NCBI GenBank assembly: GCA_910591455.2
Contig: OU342820.1
Span: 496,001-560,000 of the forward strand
Length of the DNA: 64,000 nucleotides
Origin: Pholis gunnellus
Lineage: Eukaryota > Chordata > Actinopteri > Perciformes > Pholidae
Direction of reading: 5' to 3'
The position numbers and the translations under genes are program-made. Positions 33,671 through 46,422 of this stretch are shown one piece after another. Position 1 is the stretch's first letter. Each line of letters begins with the position of its first letter. A model generated the notes under the pieces. The model saw only the letters and a list, made by a program, of their open reading frames with translations, was not told the origin of the DNA and did not search any database.

Positions 33671-36500
33671 CGTAAGGTATCACAAGGACGTATATGAGGA
33701 TAAGAGAAAGCCCCTGAAGAGAAGAAAAAATCAAATGTATTTATTTAAAAAAATGTTGAAGTGATGATATCGAGATTGAATATCTCTCCTTTCTACAAAG
33801 AAACACTTAAATGGGTAGATCCTTAGAGAAAAATAAACCTCAGCCTTCAGTTACCTTTTCCAAACATGCCGATCCCTCTCCAGGACAATGTAAAACGTAT
33901 GTACATCCTACACCCACTGCAGATCAGGAGATGGAGGGAAATGAGACGGTGAACTATTAAAATGATCTAAGTCTTTCCTTCCCGGCCTTATTGCGCTCTC
34001 TCCCCTTCAGTCTTTCTGTATTTCTTTTTCTCACCCACCTCTGCCCTCCTCTTTCTTCCTTCCTCTTCCCTCCATCTCTCTGTCTCCCTCCATGCCCATG
34101 TCTCCCCCCACCTCTCCTTAATGAGTCTTTTGTGAGGGACAGTAGCCTTTTAGCAGAGAGAGGAGTTAATGGCTTTGCTGATGGCTGCTGCTAATGTCTT
34201 TGGGCTAATGGCCTTGGCCACCGCTGATGATAACCATGAACTAATAGCATGAATGACAGATAGCAGTGCTTTCAGAATCACGCGCTGTATCAAGAATAGA
34301 TAGATGGTCCCAGGGGAGCAACTAAGAAGTCCAGTCCCCCTGAATATAGCAATAATACCCAGAGGAGCCATCTTTATTGTGATTAGATATAAAGATGAAG
34401 GTGATGCAGGTGGGTAAAATGTACAGCCGAGAGCCAAATAAAAATCCCTCACTTACTGTGGGTACGGCAGAAATTAGCACAGCGACCAACCAGCCACAGC
34501 ATATGGGAAGTTTTCACAGTAATCAAAGCTTCGTTGAAGTAAGTCGGCGATCTCCGGTTCTGAAATGTGAAGCCAGTTCGGAAGTGCCATCGACTTACAT
34601 TCTTTCTAAAAGCCAGCCAGGGGCGACTCCTCTGGTTGTATAGAAGTCTATGAGAAAATGACTCTACTTCTCTCTTGATTTATTACCTCAGTGTCTCTAC
34701 CACATCGTTACACGTCCTCCGCTGTCCAAAATATGGTTGCTACCGTTCACTAGTTGCAAAAAAACAAGATGGCGACGGCCAAACTCCAAGATGACAATGG
34801 CCAAAACGTCAAACTCCAGACATTGAAACCGAAGTCCACAAACCAATGGGTGACATTATATACAGGCTATGGTTGAAGCACTTGTAGATTCATTGTAGTT
34901 AATGATTTAAAAAATGCAAGTCTAGAGGCAAACATGTTAATACCTGATCCAGTCAGACTGCATCATCCAGATGCAGAGCTTGAGGCGATGCATTTGTGCA
35001 GACTTAGATGTAAACTGCAGCATTACTGGTTGGCGGGCATCCGCGAGGCAGTAATTCTAGTTCTTTTAACCATGACTATAAGCTTTCCCTAGACAACTAT
35101 CCCACAGTTGCCATGCCCATGAGTAAATAAATGCTTCATAAATTGAATGAAGAATTGTCATATCCCCATTCTGTCTGTTCGTAGTGATGGAAACCAATGC
35201 CTGGAATGAAAGTCATTCTAAATGATCCTTGCATGTTGAAGCCCTACACTCCTGATCCAACAAATGCTATCGAAGGCATTTTATTTTTTTATTCTGAATT
35301 TGATATCCCTTTTCCACGTGGGTATGCAAAAAATGACCCCAATCAAGATCAGGGCTGAGGGACGGATCAAATTCTGCTGCACACAGTGTAAAAAACTTCA
35401 CGTCCGGAGCATCACAAGGATGGGGGGGACGCGAAATGTAAACACATCTACGTTTCTAGGCGGTGACAGCTCTCAAGACATTCCAGTGACAGATGCCCGG
35501 GGAGAATTGCCTTCTATATGGGAAGCACCTGGATCATTAGAGCAAATTGTTCCCGAGTCGTGCGAAAGGAGCAATCAGAATCTTTCTTTACATAGATGAG
35601 ATTGTTAGTGTAGTTAAAAAAAAAGAAAAACCCATCTGTCCACAAGCGAGGTGGCTTAAAAGCCAAAGATTCATGAAAATGTGGTGCATTGAAGAATGTG
35701 CGACGTGAGGGAGCCTCTCGCAGCGATGACTTTGTCATCTCAAACCGCAGTTGGAAGGTCATCCGGCTGGCAGGACGAAGAAGAGTCGAGGCCGGGCGGA
35801 GCGATGAAGAGCTAAGCGTCCCGCAGAGGCAGAGACACTTGATAGAGACACGCCATTACGGTGACATACAGTCATTAGCCAGCTCAGCTCTTTGCTGCCA
35901 GCTCAATATGTGCCGTAGCAGTTAGCATTCAGCCTGCGGTAATGGGGTAATTCCCATTCAGCTGGGATAGCGGCCCGCATGAGCGATGTGTCACATCTAT
36001 AGTCAGCTAGTGTAGCAGCCGTGCAATAATTTCTCCACTCACACCCGCATTAAATGACACTCAATCTTTGCCAAGAAGGCGCCTCCACTCCTCCATTTTC
36101 CCCTCAGCCCTAAATCACACCTCACTGTCTCTATTACGTACCTCAACCGCTCTCTAAATCACCTTCCCCCTCTGCGCTCTTTTTCTCCTCTGCTTCACCA
36201 GGAGCCCACCTTTTCTTTCTTGTGTACCGCAAACACTTTTCTAACTTTTTTTCCATCTCTTTCTTCTCAAGGCAGGTTGATAAAGCGTGTTTGACAAGAA
36301 TTAAAAGATGCTTTGTCGTGAGAGCACAAGATTGGAGGCATTTAAATTGCGGCGTCTTCAAGTGACACGCAAACGCATCATCATGAATCTGTGTTCCTTT
36401 CTATTAGCCTGTCATGTCTGCCTGTGTTCATTGTGTTGCCGTTATCATTTTCTTCAAGCATATCTTTGGGTCTTTAATATGGACTTGATTATATAGAAGC
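33671..36500. other. Non-coding stretch, one repeat copy
   Basis: About 34640-34870 is a partial copy of family B (actctacttctctcttga, gtccacaaaccaatgggtga). The parts around 34120-34260 and 35660-36060 look single-copy and moderately GC-rich, without open frames of note. They could hold regulatory sequence but nothing specific is shown. Confidence 0.4.
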
Positions 36501-36521
36501 TATTGGTTATTGATAGATACC

Positions 36522-36670
36522 AGTGGACAAAATATTCAGATCCTTTACTTACTAAGTATCAATACCACACTGAAAATACTCTACCTGTAAAAGCTGAAGT
36601 ATTATCAGCAAAATGTACTTCAAGTATGAAAAGTAAAAGTACTCATAGTGCAGTAAGATGTTCCCTGTCT
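36522..36670 (-). repeat. Interspersed repeat family C, copy 2
   Basis: tgaaaatactctacctgtaa, aagctgaagtattatcagca and aaaagtaaaagtactcat are the other end of the aagtacttgtactt-type repeat. Confidence 0.6.
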
Positions 36671-36835
36671 CTGTTTTACTTTTATTAATAATGGTTCTGG
36701 ATTCATTGCACTGCTGCATTAATGTGTATGTAGCAATTCACTGCTGATTTTTTAGAGAAGATCGTTATTGTAGCGCTGCTGTCTTGTGTTATTCTATTAT
36801 GTTGTTCATTCTGTACACATGGCTTGTATTCTGTA

Positions 36836-37046
36836 CTTCTGTCCATCCTGGGAGAGGGATCCCTCCTCTGTTGTGCTCCCCGAGGATTCATCCTTTTTTT
36901 ACACTGTTAAAGGTTTTTTTGGGGAGTTTTCCCTTTCCGGATACGAGGGTCCAAGGACAGAGGTCATCATATGCTGTACATATTTTAAAGCCCTCTGACA
37001 TTTGTGATTTGTGATTTTTGGGCTGTACAAATACATTTAATTGAAT
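36836..37046 (+). repeat. LINE 3' UTR tail
   Basis: gggagagggatccctcctct, tttttggggagttttccctt, aaagccctctgaca, then tttgggctgtacaaatacat ending in a ttgaattgaaa tail. This order is typical of the 3' UTR of an abundant fish LINE (L2-like). No reverse-transcriptase part is attached. Confidence 0.75.
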
Positions 37047-37049
37047 TGA

Positions 37050-40020
37050 AAACAACAACAACAACAAAAATGTCAACTCTTCAGCTTTGTGATGTTGCAC
37101 TTTCCAGCTGATCCAAGAGGCTTTTTAAATAGTTGATTTAGCTAGAAGTAGGAGAATTTACTCAAAACATGAAACAACACTTAATCCTTCAGTTTATCAC
37201 AAACATTCAGATTCAAAACTGGACATCAAGGGTATAATAAAATTGTAATCTGAACGTAACCAGTAACAGATTTAAAACTTCTAACTCAGCAGTCATGAGT
37301 CTGACTCACTTCACAATGGCAATGAAGCTCACGCTTGCACAAAGTCCTTATAGTCCTGGACAGGATTGAAACCATTCCATTCCCTCCGTCCATTTTCTTT
37401 TGTTGTTGTTGCTGAATGGGCAGAGCTCTCATAAAAAAGTTTGTGAATTGATGGCTTCTGGGACACGATGCCACATGTGCTGACACAGTGGTAAACACTG
37501 TCACATGGCTTAGGATGATTTAATCAGAAGGCGTTGTTCCGTCTCTGCCAACACATGCAAGCTGTCCATAGATGAAGTTAAACTTGCCAAAGATCCTCAT
37601 TAAAACATGAATTAGAACAGAAATATTATATTTCCATCATGTTTTTTGCATGCGTTGTGTTTGTTAGAGGTTTTACTGGAAAGCTTTCAATTACACACCG
37701 CTTGTTGCGCCCTCTCCTTCGACAGAGGTTTAATCACACCCAACTGGAGAACTGTTCATGTCAATAACGCATATATTCACAGAGCATAAGTGGATGGAAA
37801 AGCACGTTAAGTAACTTTAGCTGTTGCTGATTTTGTTACAATTCTCACAAAATTTGCAAGGAAACTTGTCTGACGTCTCACGCAGCAGAGAAAATAATGT
37901 AGCACTTGTGTCACTATATCACACTGTGCTGATGTGTGCGTTTTCCCAGCAATGGGTTCGTTGAGCCGTTTCAAAATCTTTGAATAATTTTTTCATGAAT
38001 TTATGGTAATAGCTGCAGAATCCCAGGAAGGTTCTCAGCTCCCTTAGGTCTGTTTGGTTTTGGCCAGGTTTTTAGTGCTGCTATCGTCTCAGGATCTGTT
38101 TCCATGACCTTTTCAGGCACACTGTGGCCCAGATACTACACAGTGGTCGAGAAGAATTTGCACTTCCAGTTGAGCACCTGCATCAACCTTTACTCGAGCC
38201 GAGATCATCCAGGAAAACTAGGGCCTGTTTTAAGTTCAAATCCTATACAACGCAAGGTAAGGTGTATGAATCCTTCGCAAATTTGAGGTTCAGTGTCCTG
38301 TGATCAATGCAGTCTCCTCCCTCTTCTCCTGGAGCGGTCTACTCTGCTTTCGGTGGACTTTGGTCCAGCTGGTCTTGCTGGGTGATTGGAAGATGCTCTG
38401 GGCGGTGACTGTCTCAAGGTCCGCCGCAATTAATCTGAAACATGAAAAGACAACAAATTTAAACAAAAAAGTAGAAAAGTTCATGGGAGCATCCGGCCGC
38501 TCCCTCTACGTGTTCCTCGACATAATGATAAAAGAATTCCAGCACAATACAGAAGTCCAGCTCAACTCGAATCAAATGCCATGAGAAGAGGTGGGTATTT
38601 AGCAGCAACTTAAAAGTGTCTAGGTTTTGAGCTGCTCTTACATGGATAGGTCAAATGTTCCAGAGATTGTTGGCAGCCATCGCAAAGCATACCGGCGAAG
38701 TCGACCTCAGTGCTCTAAGTGGACTATGATGATGCAAAACTTCTGCAAGAAAAATTGGCGCCAGCCCATTTAAAACTGTAAAAACAAGCAGGAAAATCTT
38801 CAAAGCAATTCCGAAAGGACAGAGAGGAGGGAGGCCAATACTGATAAGCGATCACACTTTCTTTTCCCTGTTAGAAGACCAGCAGCGGCATTTGGAATAC
38901 CTGCAGATGACGCCGAAACTACGGGTCCTCAAACTAATACAAAGAATTACAATAGTCTAACTGAGAAGTAATAAAAGCGCCAAATTTGACACTGCACGTC
39001 CTTGGGCCCCCGCCAACACGCCCGCCAAGTGTGAAGTAGATTGGATGAACGGTTTTCGAGGTATGCGAGGGACACACACACACACACACAGAGTCCTTGC
39101 TTCATCGTTAGACACGGTCCAGTATTCTTTGGAACAGCAGAAGGTACCCAGGCTTTTTTAAGGAAAACTACTGTGGTTCAAGTCACATCACCAGAGTTCT
39201 TAAATGCAACACTGCTCTTCATTGATTACTCTTAAGGTGCACCCACAACAAACGTTACTCTGGAGTTTTATCGTGGGACCATTTGTGGTTATTCACGTCA
39301 TTCGCGCTAGACGCACCGTAGAGGAGGAGTTGATTATTTCTGCTTAGTTCCCAGATATCCCGGGAAACTAAACGTTGTCTTGTCTGGGTTCATAACATCA
39401 TCCGAAGGCGATCGGTGGATTTCATCGAGGTGTATTCGCTGTGTCTAGCAAGCCACACGTCGGCTGTTTACTACAGCTGTATGAACCCAAAATAAACAGA
39501 TTTTGCTCTAATTTAATTGCAATAAATGGACAAAAAGGGATGCCAAAATAACTACATAATGATGCCGATTTGTGAAAAGTCTGAATTCATGTTTAGTTAG
39601 TTTTCTCCACAAGACGACAAGTAATTAACCTTTATAATACTTGTTTTGTCAATGGAGGATCGATTGGTGCTAGGCTATTCTAACATTGTAGCAGCTCCAT
39701 CAACACTCAACATAACATTATACAGGCGTAAATACGGCAACGTCTTTTTCATTGTTTGTAGCATATGGTTCATACACATACATTAAACATAGTTTCGTCC
39801 GGTCTCTACTAAAATGAGGTATCGTACAGCTCTCTTGGTGCCCACCTATGGCTACAATATTTGATTCAACAACGGCAGGACGTCAGTGATGACAGGAGGA
39901 GCATCTCAACGCCGAGAGGCTTTCGCAGCGTTACGCAAATTTTGGGGCAAATTTCACATTTTCACGTCACGCCATTTGTGTCGTGTGAACACAGCATTAG
40001 ACTTTTTATTGTATAGAGAA
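37050..40020. other. Non-coding stretch with repeat relics
   Basis: About 38590-38960 (tgggtatttagcagcaactt, gttccagagattgttggcag) and 38995-39090 (cacgcccgccaagtgtgaag before a short CA run) look like interspersed-repeat relics by style. About 39230-40000 ends in cgtgtgaacacagcattag, a form seen in fish MITEs. None has defined ends. No gene recognised. Confidence 0.35.
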
Positions 40021-40027
40021 AACAGGG

Positions 40028-40610
40028 TCTTTTTCAAAAGCACATGGTGGTAGGAGAATTTGGCAGTTGGCGTCTTTCCTACAGCTGAATGTGTTCAAGA
40101 GATTGACTGTCAGGGGGCACCCACTTCTCTCGCTCCTTCCACTATTAAAGGGGAGCCTGTAACTACAGTCCAGTATTACAAATTCTTGGGAACTATCTTT
40201 GGAGAATGTTGAATGTTTTATTTAGAAAAAAGCCAGCCAAAGATTTTTTTTCTGAAAGGAATCTCAGAGGTTTTAATGTTGACATGTCTCTGCTTAAAAA
40301 CTACTTCTTTTATTGAGTCAGTTCTAACAATTGATGTGATCTGTTGGTTTGGAAATTTCGGTGTGAGAAACAAAAAGTGGTAAAACTGTAAATGCGCCAT
40401 AAACAAACTGGTGTCAAGAGAGCCACACAGAAAGCTCAGGCCATCTTATTGGACACCCAGCACAACTTATATAGTGAACAGAATTTGCTTCCGTCAAGGT
40501 GCAGGTTTAGTCTCCCTAGAGGTGACACAGATAAATGCATGAGGTCTTTTATTCCATCAGCTATTGGCTTTGTAAACAAGTCCCTTAACTTTGTGGAAGT
40601 GCAATGAGGG
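40028..40610 (+). pseudogene. LINE reverse-transcriptase C-terminal relic
   Basis: Frames carry pieces of the C-terminal part of a LINE ORF2 of the jockey/L2-like type: VTTVQYYKFLGTIF at about 40155-40200, FIESVLTIDVICWFGNFGV at about 40310-40370, then KAQAILLDTQHNLYSEQ and PRGDTDKCMRSFIPSAIG at 40430-40580. These correspond to the region after the palm domain that ends in the SFIP-AI-N motif. Frameshifts and stops break it; the catalytic palm is absent. Plus orientation; it ends near gtgcaatgagggt. Confidence 0.7.
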
Positions 40611-40619
40611 TTTTAGGGG

Positions 40620-41789
40620 GTTCGGGGTCATCCTCCAGATTTTTTAACCCCATTTACGCCAGCTATATGCACTATTTTTTCGAGCCATTTGATAATAGTA
40701 CTTAAAATGTGTACATCATTTGGGGAAAAACATGAAATTGCCAGGGAAACAAATCATCTTGTAGAGTCTCAATCCTGTTTTGTATCTAATCGTTCTTTTG
40801 GAAAACACAACACAACACATTTTGAGGATGACTTATTTTCACTCCTGCTACCTGAAAGGTGAAAAGAAACTTGTCTGGTGTTACATAACATACAAAAGTA
40901 GGATATGAATCTGGCGTAAACAGCATTATTAATCTTGAAATCGTTTTTTGTAAAACTATGCTGTTGTAGAATTCACAGAGGGAATGTTTTGCTGATAAAT
41001 CTGCTACATTTGAATCCATGCCATAATGATTCTAAATTGCTCTAAATTTGCAAATCAAAAAAAACAAAACAATGCCAAGTAGATCTACAATACCCAAACA
41101 TTAACTCAACTCTTATATTTCTTTAGGGAATAGCTTAGTGGAAGTAATAGCATGAAACAACCCCCATTATAATGTTAGGGCAGACTTGAATCAGATCGGT
41201 CAAAAGACCAAAAGAAACGGTTGCAACCTGGCAGACTACCAGGACCATGAAATTAGAAAAAATAGGTTTTTCCCTCCGGAATAGAACTTTGATAGGCACT
41301 CCTCAAATTATGATCTATCTAAGCATAAGTGTACCATGAGTAATTTGTTGATAAAATAACCAAAAAGGCATTGCAGAGGTGAAACTTAAACCTCACTTAA
41401 GTTGCTCAAAGAAAACAAAGGTTTTCTATGAGCAATCGCATTGATGCACAGGCAATTTAGTGATGTCCTCGCAGTCTAGACCGGTCTTGAAATAAAATTT
41501 CAAATAAGATTGCGAGACAAGACCTTCAACGTGTGGTCTTGAGATCGGTCAAGACTTATCTCGAGAACTACGACGCTTCTAGAAGCTTTATCTAACATTT
41601 GTCTAACATGTGTAGCATTCATGATTATGTCTCACCACTTTTGTGGTATGCCTTTGCTCTCCGTCTGTCCGTTTGCCCGAACTCACCCTGATCATCCAGC
41701 TTTCTGATCCCCCCAACTCAACTATTATCCCCAACTCCACTTAATGATTTGGGTTTTCAGCTGCTGTGGACAGAAAGCCCATTTAGACA

Positions 41790-41790
<1 letters not shown>
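40620..41790. other. Non-coding stretch, nothing recognised
   Basis: AT-rich, no gene or repeat recognised. Confidence 0.4.

Positions 41791-41792
<2 letters not shown>

Positions 41793-41849
<57 letters not shown>
41793..41849. repeat. (TG)n microsatellite
   Basis: About 28 TG units. Confidence 0.96.
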
Positions 41850-41853
<4 letters not shown>

Positions 41854-41943
41854 CGGTCCTTCTGCGTCCATTTTGGGAGGCGAGGTGCGTCAGAGCGTGA
41901 AGGCTAACTGTCGGTCCGAATTACATTCAGTTGTTGGGTATTC

Positions 41944-41974
41944 TGTGTGTGTGAGTGAGTGAGAGTGTGTGTGT

Positions 41975-42005
<31 letters not shown>

Positions 42006-42011
42006 GGGGGG
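41944..42011. repeat. (GT)n followed by (G)23
   Basis: GT/GA-rich run ending in an uninterrupted run of 23 G (41989-42011). This is an unusual homopolymer, difficult to sequence, so its length may be inexact. Confidence 0.9.
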
Positions 42012-42189
42012 TGGTATGTGTGTGTGTCTCGGAACACAGCCTTGGTGCTGTAAAACAAAATTAAGGAATCTCTGTCTTTTTCCTTATCTGTCATTTTAAT
42101 CGCCTCCAAAACATACACACAGACCTCCCATTTCTTTCTCATGGGTTCTACGCATTGCACAAGATGCACGTTAATGTTGTCACCCAGCT

Positions 42190-42191
<2 letters not shown>

Positions 42192-42232
<41 letters not shown>
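42192..42232. repeat. (CA)n microsatellite
   Basis: About 20 CA units. Confidence 0.95.
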
Positions 42233-42235
<3 letters not shown>

Positions 42236-43199
42236 CAGACACACTTCGTTGCCATTCTTACACCTCACATTTCTTCCTGTTTTTCAGTTCCTGCTGCTAC
42301 ATGACCTCTTGTACCCTCTATGGGCAGTCTTCTGCGTGCGCTCGTGCGTGTGCGTGTGTGTACTCGTTGAGAAAGAGATCAAGAAAGCATGAGGGGAGAA
42401 ACTTTTTTTAATTTCAAATGCAGCACCACGTGGCCAAAAACTCCACATAACATATATGTTTTACATCGCATCCCCGAACATGCAGTACGAGAGCGTGTTT
42501 GTGTGTCCGTGTGTTTTAGAGCTCCAGCAGCGGACGAGGATATCGGTCAATGAGCATTACGCTCCCTTACACACCACTAGTGCATTTACAGTTCAGGCGG
42601 GATGCTCTCTAGGATGAATCTCCCAGTGCCAAAAAATACACGGTCCGCCACCCTTTTCAAACAACCAAGAATAATAATGGTGAACACAGAAACAGCTGAC
42701 AAAGAGCTGCATATTCATGATGTATATCCTGGTATCACTGTGTTGATGTTCATATTGAGTGAGCAGCCTGTTCTCTTGGGAAAGTTGTATTTATTTGAAC
42801 AAACATGGACGTTCGTTAATAGTGGAATTTTTCTTCAACATTTGTATAGCAACAGGACTCAACCAGATCAGGTTTTTCTACATGTTGAATTAAGCATAAC
42901 CGCGGCAAAAAAGCTAAATAACCCTGAAGGTTTTTAAATGAGACAGTGAGCATTTCGATTGTCTCTGGGTGAGGGATGAGCCGGCGGCTCGCTGCTAACG
43001 GTGCTAACAGTGCAAACAGCGGCAAAAGGGCTGACAGAGCTAACAGTGTTTACCTGGCTGGTAACTGAAGAGTGGGAGCTACGCTTCTGTGACGTCACCG
43101 TTTGCGTTCTCTGCTGTAACCGGCATATGAGAGCAACGCAGAGTGGCGGCAGTGAGCTAGCTAGTAGGGCACGCTCACGTGCTTCAACACGCACTAAAA

Positions 43200-43295
43200 G
43201 CATGTGGCTATGTCGACAAAGAATGGAAAAGCTGAAAGTGACCTCGTTTTCTGCTCGGGTAGACATTACTCCACTATATCTTTACATTAGCTAAT
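43200..43295 (+). repeat. Interspersed repeat family E, copy 2
   Basis: tgctcgggtagacattactc, compare 29320. No gene was recognised between 42.2 and 44.4 kb. Confidence 0.5.
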
Positions 43296-44404
43296 AGTTG
43301 TTTGCTGCTATAATAACCTTTAAACTTATTTATTCTTATCAAAACAGCAAAAAATTGATTGGGGTCATGGTAGTTTTGTTCTTATTTGACAAAACGAGAA
43401 ATGTGTAGAAATGTTACATAGAAAAGAAGAAAACAACAAAAAAGGTCTGCTTGATTCTCAAGGGATAAGAAATTGCATGATTCATTTATTTGAAGGATAG
43501 AAAAAAAAATAAAAAAAAGAGAGAGAGAAAAGCCTTTCTATCATTTATGCACACATTGCATAATTTCTGTAGAAATGGAGAAGCTAAGGGCTCAGTGAAT
43601 GTCTCGGCGTGGTGACAGAGCAGTGGAAGTTGAAAGCAGGTTGAGGAGGGTTTCAGAGGGCGGCAGGTCGGATCGAGACTACCGCAGGCTTCAGGCTGAG
43701 CTGCCACGGGGCTGCGGTGGCAGCGTTCTCACACCAGTCACTTCCTCAGCCTTCTCACGCTACGCGGCTCACTGAGCTGTCAGTATCGCTCTGTGGGCGC
43801 ATACAAGTCTCTGTATGAAAGCCTCGGTTAGATTAGGAAACCTTTCACGTTTCATTTTGTCCCCTTTCCCTTTTTGCAAGAGTATACATCTTTTTACATT
43901 CCCAGCTTGTTTGAAACAGACAGGAATTAAACTGGAATACAAGAAAGAATACACATTGTATAAAAGATGGGGTTCATACCTTAAGAAAAACATCCTGTTA
44001 TTGGAGGTATGATAGAGTGGACTTGCTCTTTCACAAAACAAACGTGTGCTGTGAGGGCCTCTAGTGGCTGGTGCTGGGTACTGCAGCAGATATGCAGATC
44101 GGAGAGAAGTAAACTGTCAACTGGATCAGGCTTTTAGAAGTCAAAATAGATCCACATTATACATGCTGTGGGGCTTCAATCAGATGCAAACATATTAAGA
44201 CACATTTTTAAAAAGTGTTCCCAGCATACAGTGCACCTACCGGTATATGTGGGGGTGTTGGAACAGGTGTTCTCATCCAGCATTCGTAGCTATACCTACG
44301 GAAAATAATGCGCTGTAGGTATCCCACAAAGTAATTTTGTATGTGATGCATGTAACCATGAACGAGGAAGAATAAAAACTGCAGAAGCAATGACAGGGTG
44401 GGTG

Positions 44405-44690
44405 GGAGTGGAGGTGGATGGGTCCAACAAAGAACGATCTTTCAGCCAGGAGACGGCGAAAGAGACAACAACTTATTTGTTGTAACTTGCGTACTTCAAT
44501 AATGGCACTTCCAGAGTTATTTTAAATATATTTTTCTAATCTTAACTAAACGTTTTCTTGCCTAAACCTAACTAAGTATTTCACGATATTTTCCTAAAAG
44601 TTTAGTTTATAAAGACAGTATGCATGTAACGGAAATGTACACGTGTTGCTGGCTTTCATAGTAAAAACGCACTTTCTGGTAGATATCATA
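44405..44690 (+). repeat. Interspersed repeat family F, copy 2
   Basis: Second copy of the element at 33350-33670 (aggtggatgggtccaacaaa, gatctttcagccaggaga, cctaactaagtatttcacga, acgtgttgctggctttc). Confidence 0.75.
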
Positions 44691-45188
44691 TACTGTGAGG
44701 CAATGAGGCTACACTGGAAATGTGGACAAACCTGTGTCGGTTGCTTGCTTTTTGTATGCAAGCCATGCCCATGAAATAACTGTGTGAAGATTAATATTCA
44801 GAGGTGCGTGTTCACATAGTGAGGATTGTGACCTTAACATCTATATCCCTTGAGATGAATATCCCGCCTTGTGTTTAACACGGACTGACGCAAAGCGGAC
44901 ACTGGGGGTGTCCTCGTGCCGGGTTGCGTTGCAGTAGAAATCAAAACTGTGGCAGAAACAGCAGTTAATCACAGGCTTAAAAAACAACACAAAATTGTAC
45001 TCACAGAAAACCTGGAAACTACAGAGGCCTGAAGCATGAACTACTGCTGTAGCTGAGACAAAGATCTGATACACTGGAGTTGATGAGTAGATTGCTGACA
45101 GGTGTGTGCAGAGCAGGACGAGGTGATGAGCTGATTGATGGCAGGTGTGTCGGTAGACTGGGCCCAAGCTGACGGCAGGGCGGGAAGA

Positions 45189-45189
<1 letters not shown>

Positions 45190-45250
<61 letters not shown>
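45190..45250. repeat. (CA)n microsatellite, ~30 units
   Basis: Uninterrupted CA run; it generates long Cys/Val-rich spurious frames on the minus strand. Confidence 0.97.
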
Positions 45251-45251
<1 letters not shown>

Positions 45252-45569
45252 CTATAAACACACACAGAGACAAGGCAAGGACACGGAAAACAAGAGTGGG
45301 GGACACTTGGAAACACAAGGGAGAAGGAGACACAAGAGCCACTGCAACCAGCCAGAGCACAGCTGGTTTGACAGAAAGCCCGACCCCTGATTGCGATGTC
45401 CAAACTAGTTTGCGTTATGTCTGACGTTATAGCGTTGCTTCAAAGCTTCCCTCAGTCCTACAGCTCTTAAAACCTCCAATCCAGGAAGCTTTTCTGCATT
45501 GTCTCCTTGAATAGAGCGCCGCATTTCGAAGTCGTTGTGGGGTCACCAATTGGTTTCTGGACTGAGGTT

Positions 45570-45850
45570 TTGATTCAACATTTTCACCGTCGCCGTCTTG
45601 GAATCTGGCCGTCACCATCTTGGTTTCCTTGGAACCAGTGAGCGAAAGAGAGAGAGAGATGTATACAGCTCTGGTAGCGGTAGCGACATGTAAAGCATAC
45701 CATGCTTTTTGACTCTAAATGGACCATCATTTACTAAATGAACATCATGCTGCATTGAAGAAGACTTGAAACTAGAGATTGAGACCATAAACTCATGTTT
45801 ACAAAGTTTACTGAGGTAATAAATCAAGTGCGACGTGGGTGTTGCCCGCT
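45570..45850 (-). repeat. Interspersed repeat family B, copy 3
   Basis: tttactaaatgaacatcatg, agaccataaactcatgttta and tttactgaggtaat; same family as 12540 and 20450. Confidence 0.7.
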
Positions 45851-46199
45851 TGTCGCCATTAGAGAGAATGCAAGTTTAACGCACTTCCACATTGGCTTCT
45901 CTTATGAGAGGTTCAATGCTATTTTCTGCATTTTCCACAGCAACAAGTTGCTTTATTGTTGCTCAAGAATTATAGCTGCAACCGTTTATAGCGATCACGT
46001 CTGGCCGGGTCAAATTGATTTCGATAAGCAGATGATTATTTTAACAGAATTTTGTATTATTTATTTACCATGCAGCTTACCATCTTTTTGACTTTTGTAT
46101 GTTCATTACATCAATATAAATCAGTGGCGGGCCGTGCATTTTATACCTGGGCCTTCAGTGCTGTCCGACTACAGTTGAACTATCTCCTAATAAGCTCAC

Positions 46200-46330
46200 T
46201 ATGACGCCACAGCTACGGTTATTATTTGTTTCTAGGGGTGTAACACTACACGTATTCGTATTAAACCGTTCGGTACGAGGCTTACAAACCGAACAATACA
46301 TTTGAATGGAGCTCAAGCGCAAGTTCAGTC
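46200..46330 (+). repeat. Possible left end of a further hAT-like element
   Basis: ttctaggggtgtaacactac followed by cgtattcgtattaaaccgttcggta resembles 5' ends of fish hAT repeats. No matching right end seen. Confidence 0.35.
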
Positions 46331-46422
46331 AGGAAGACACTAACGGGTAATCTCTGTCTCTCCTCTCCTTGTAATTACTCTATCAGCTGATTGGGGGCGT
46401 GCACTTTTAACTATCCAACCAG

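Noticed and set aside
45019..45403. Long Cys/Val frames on the minus strand
   Set aside because: Created by the CA microsatellite at 45190-45250.
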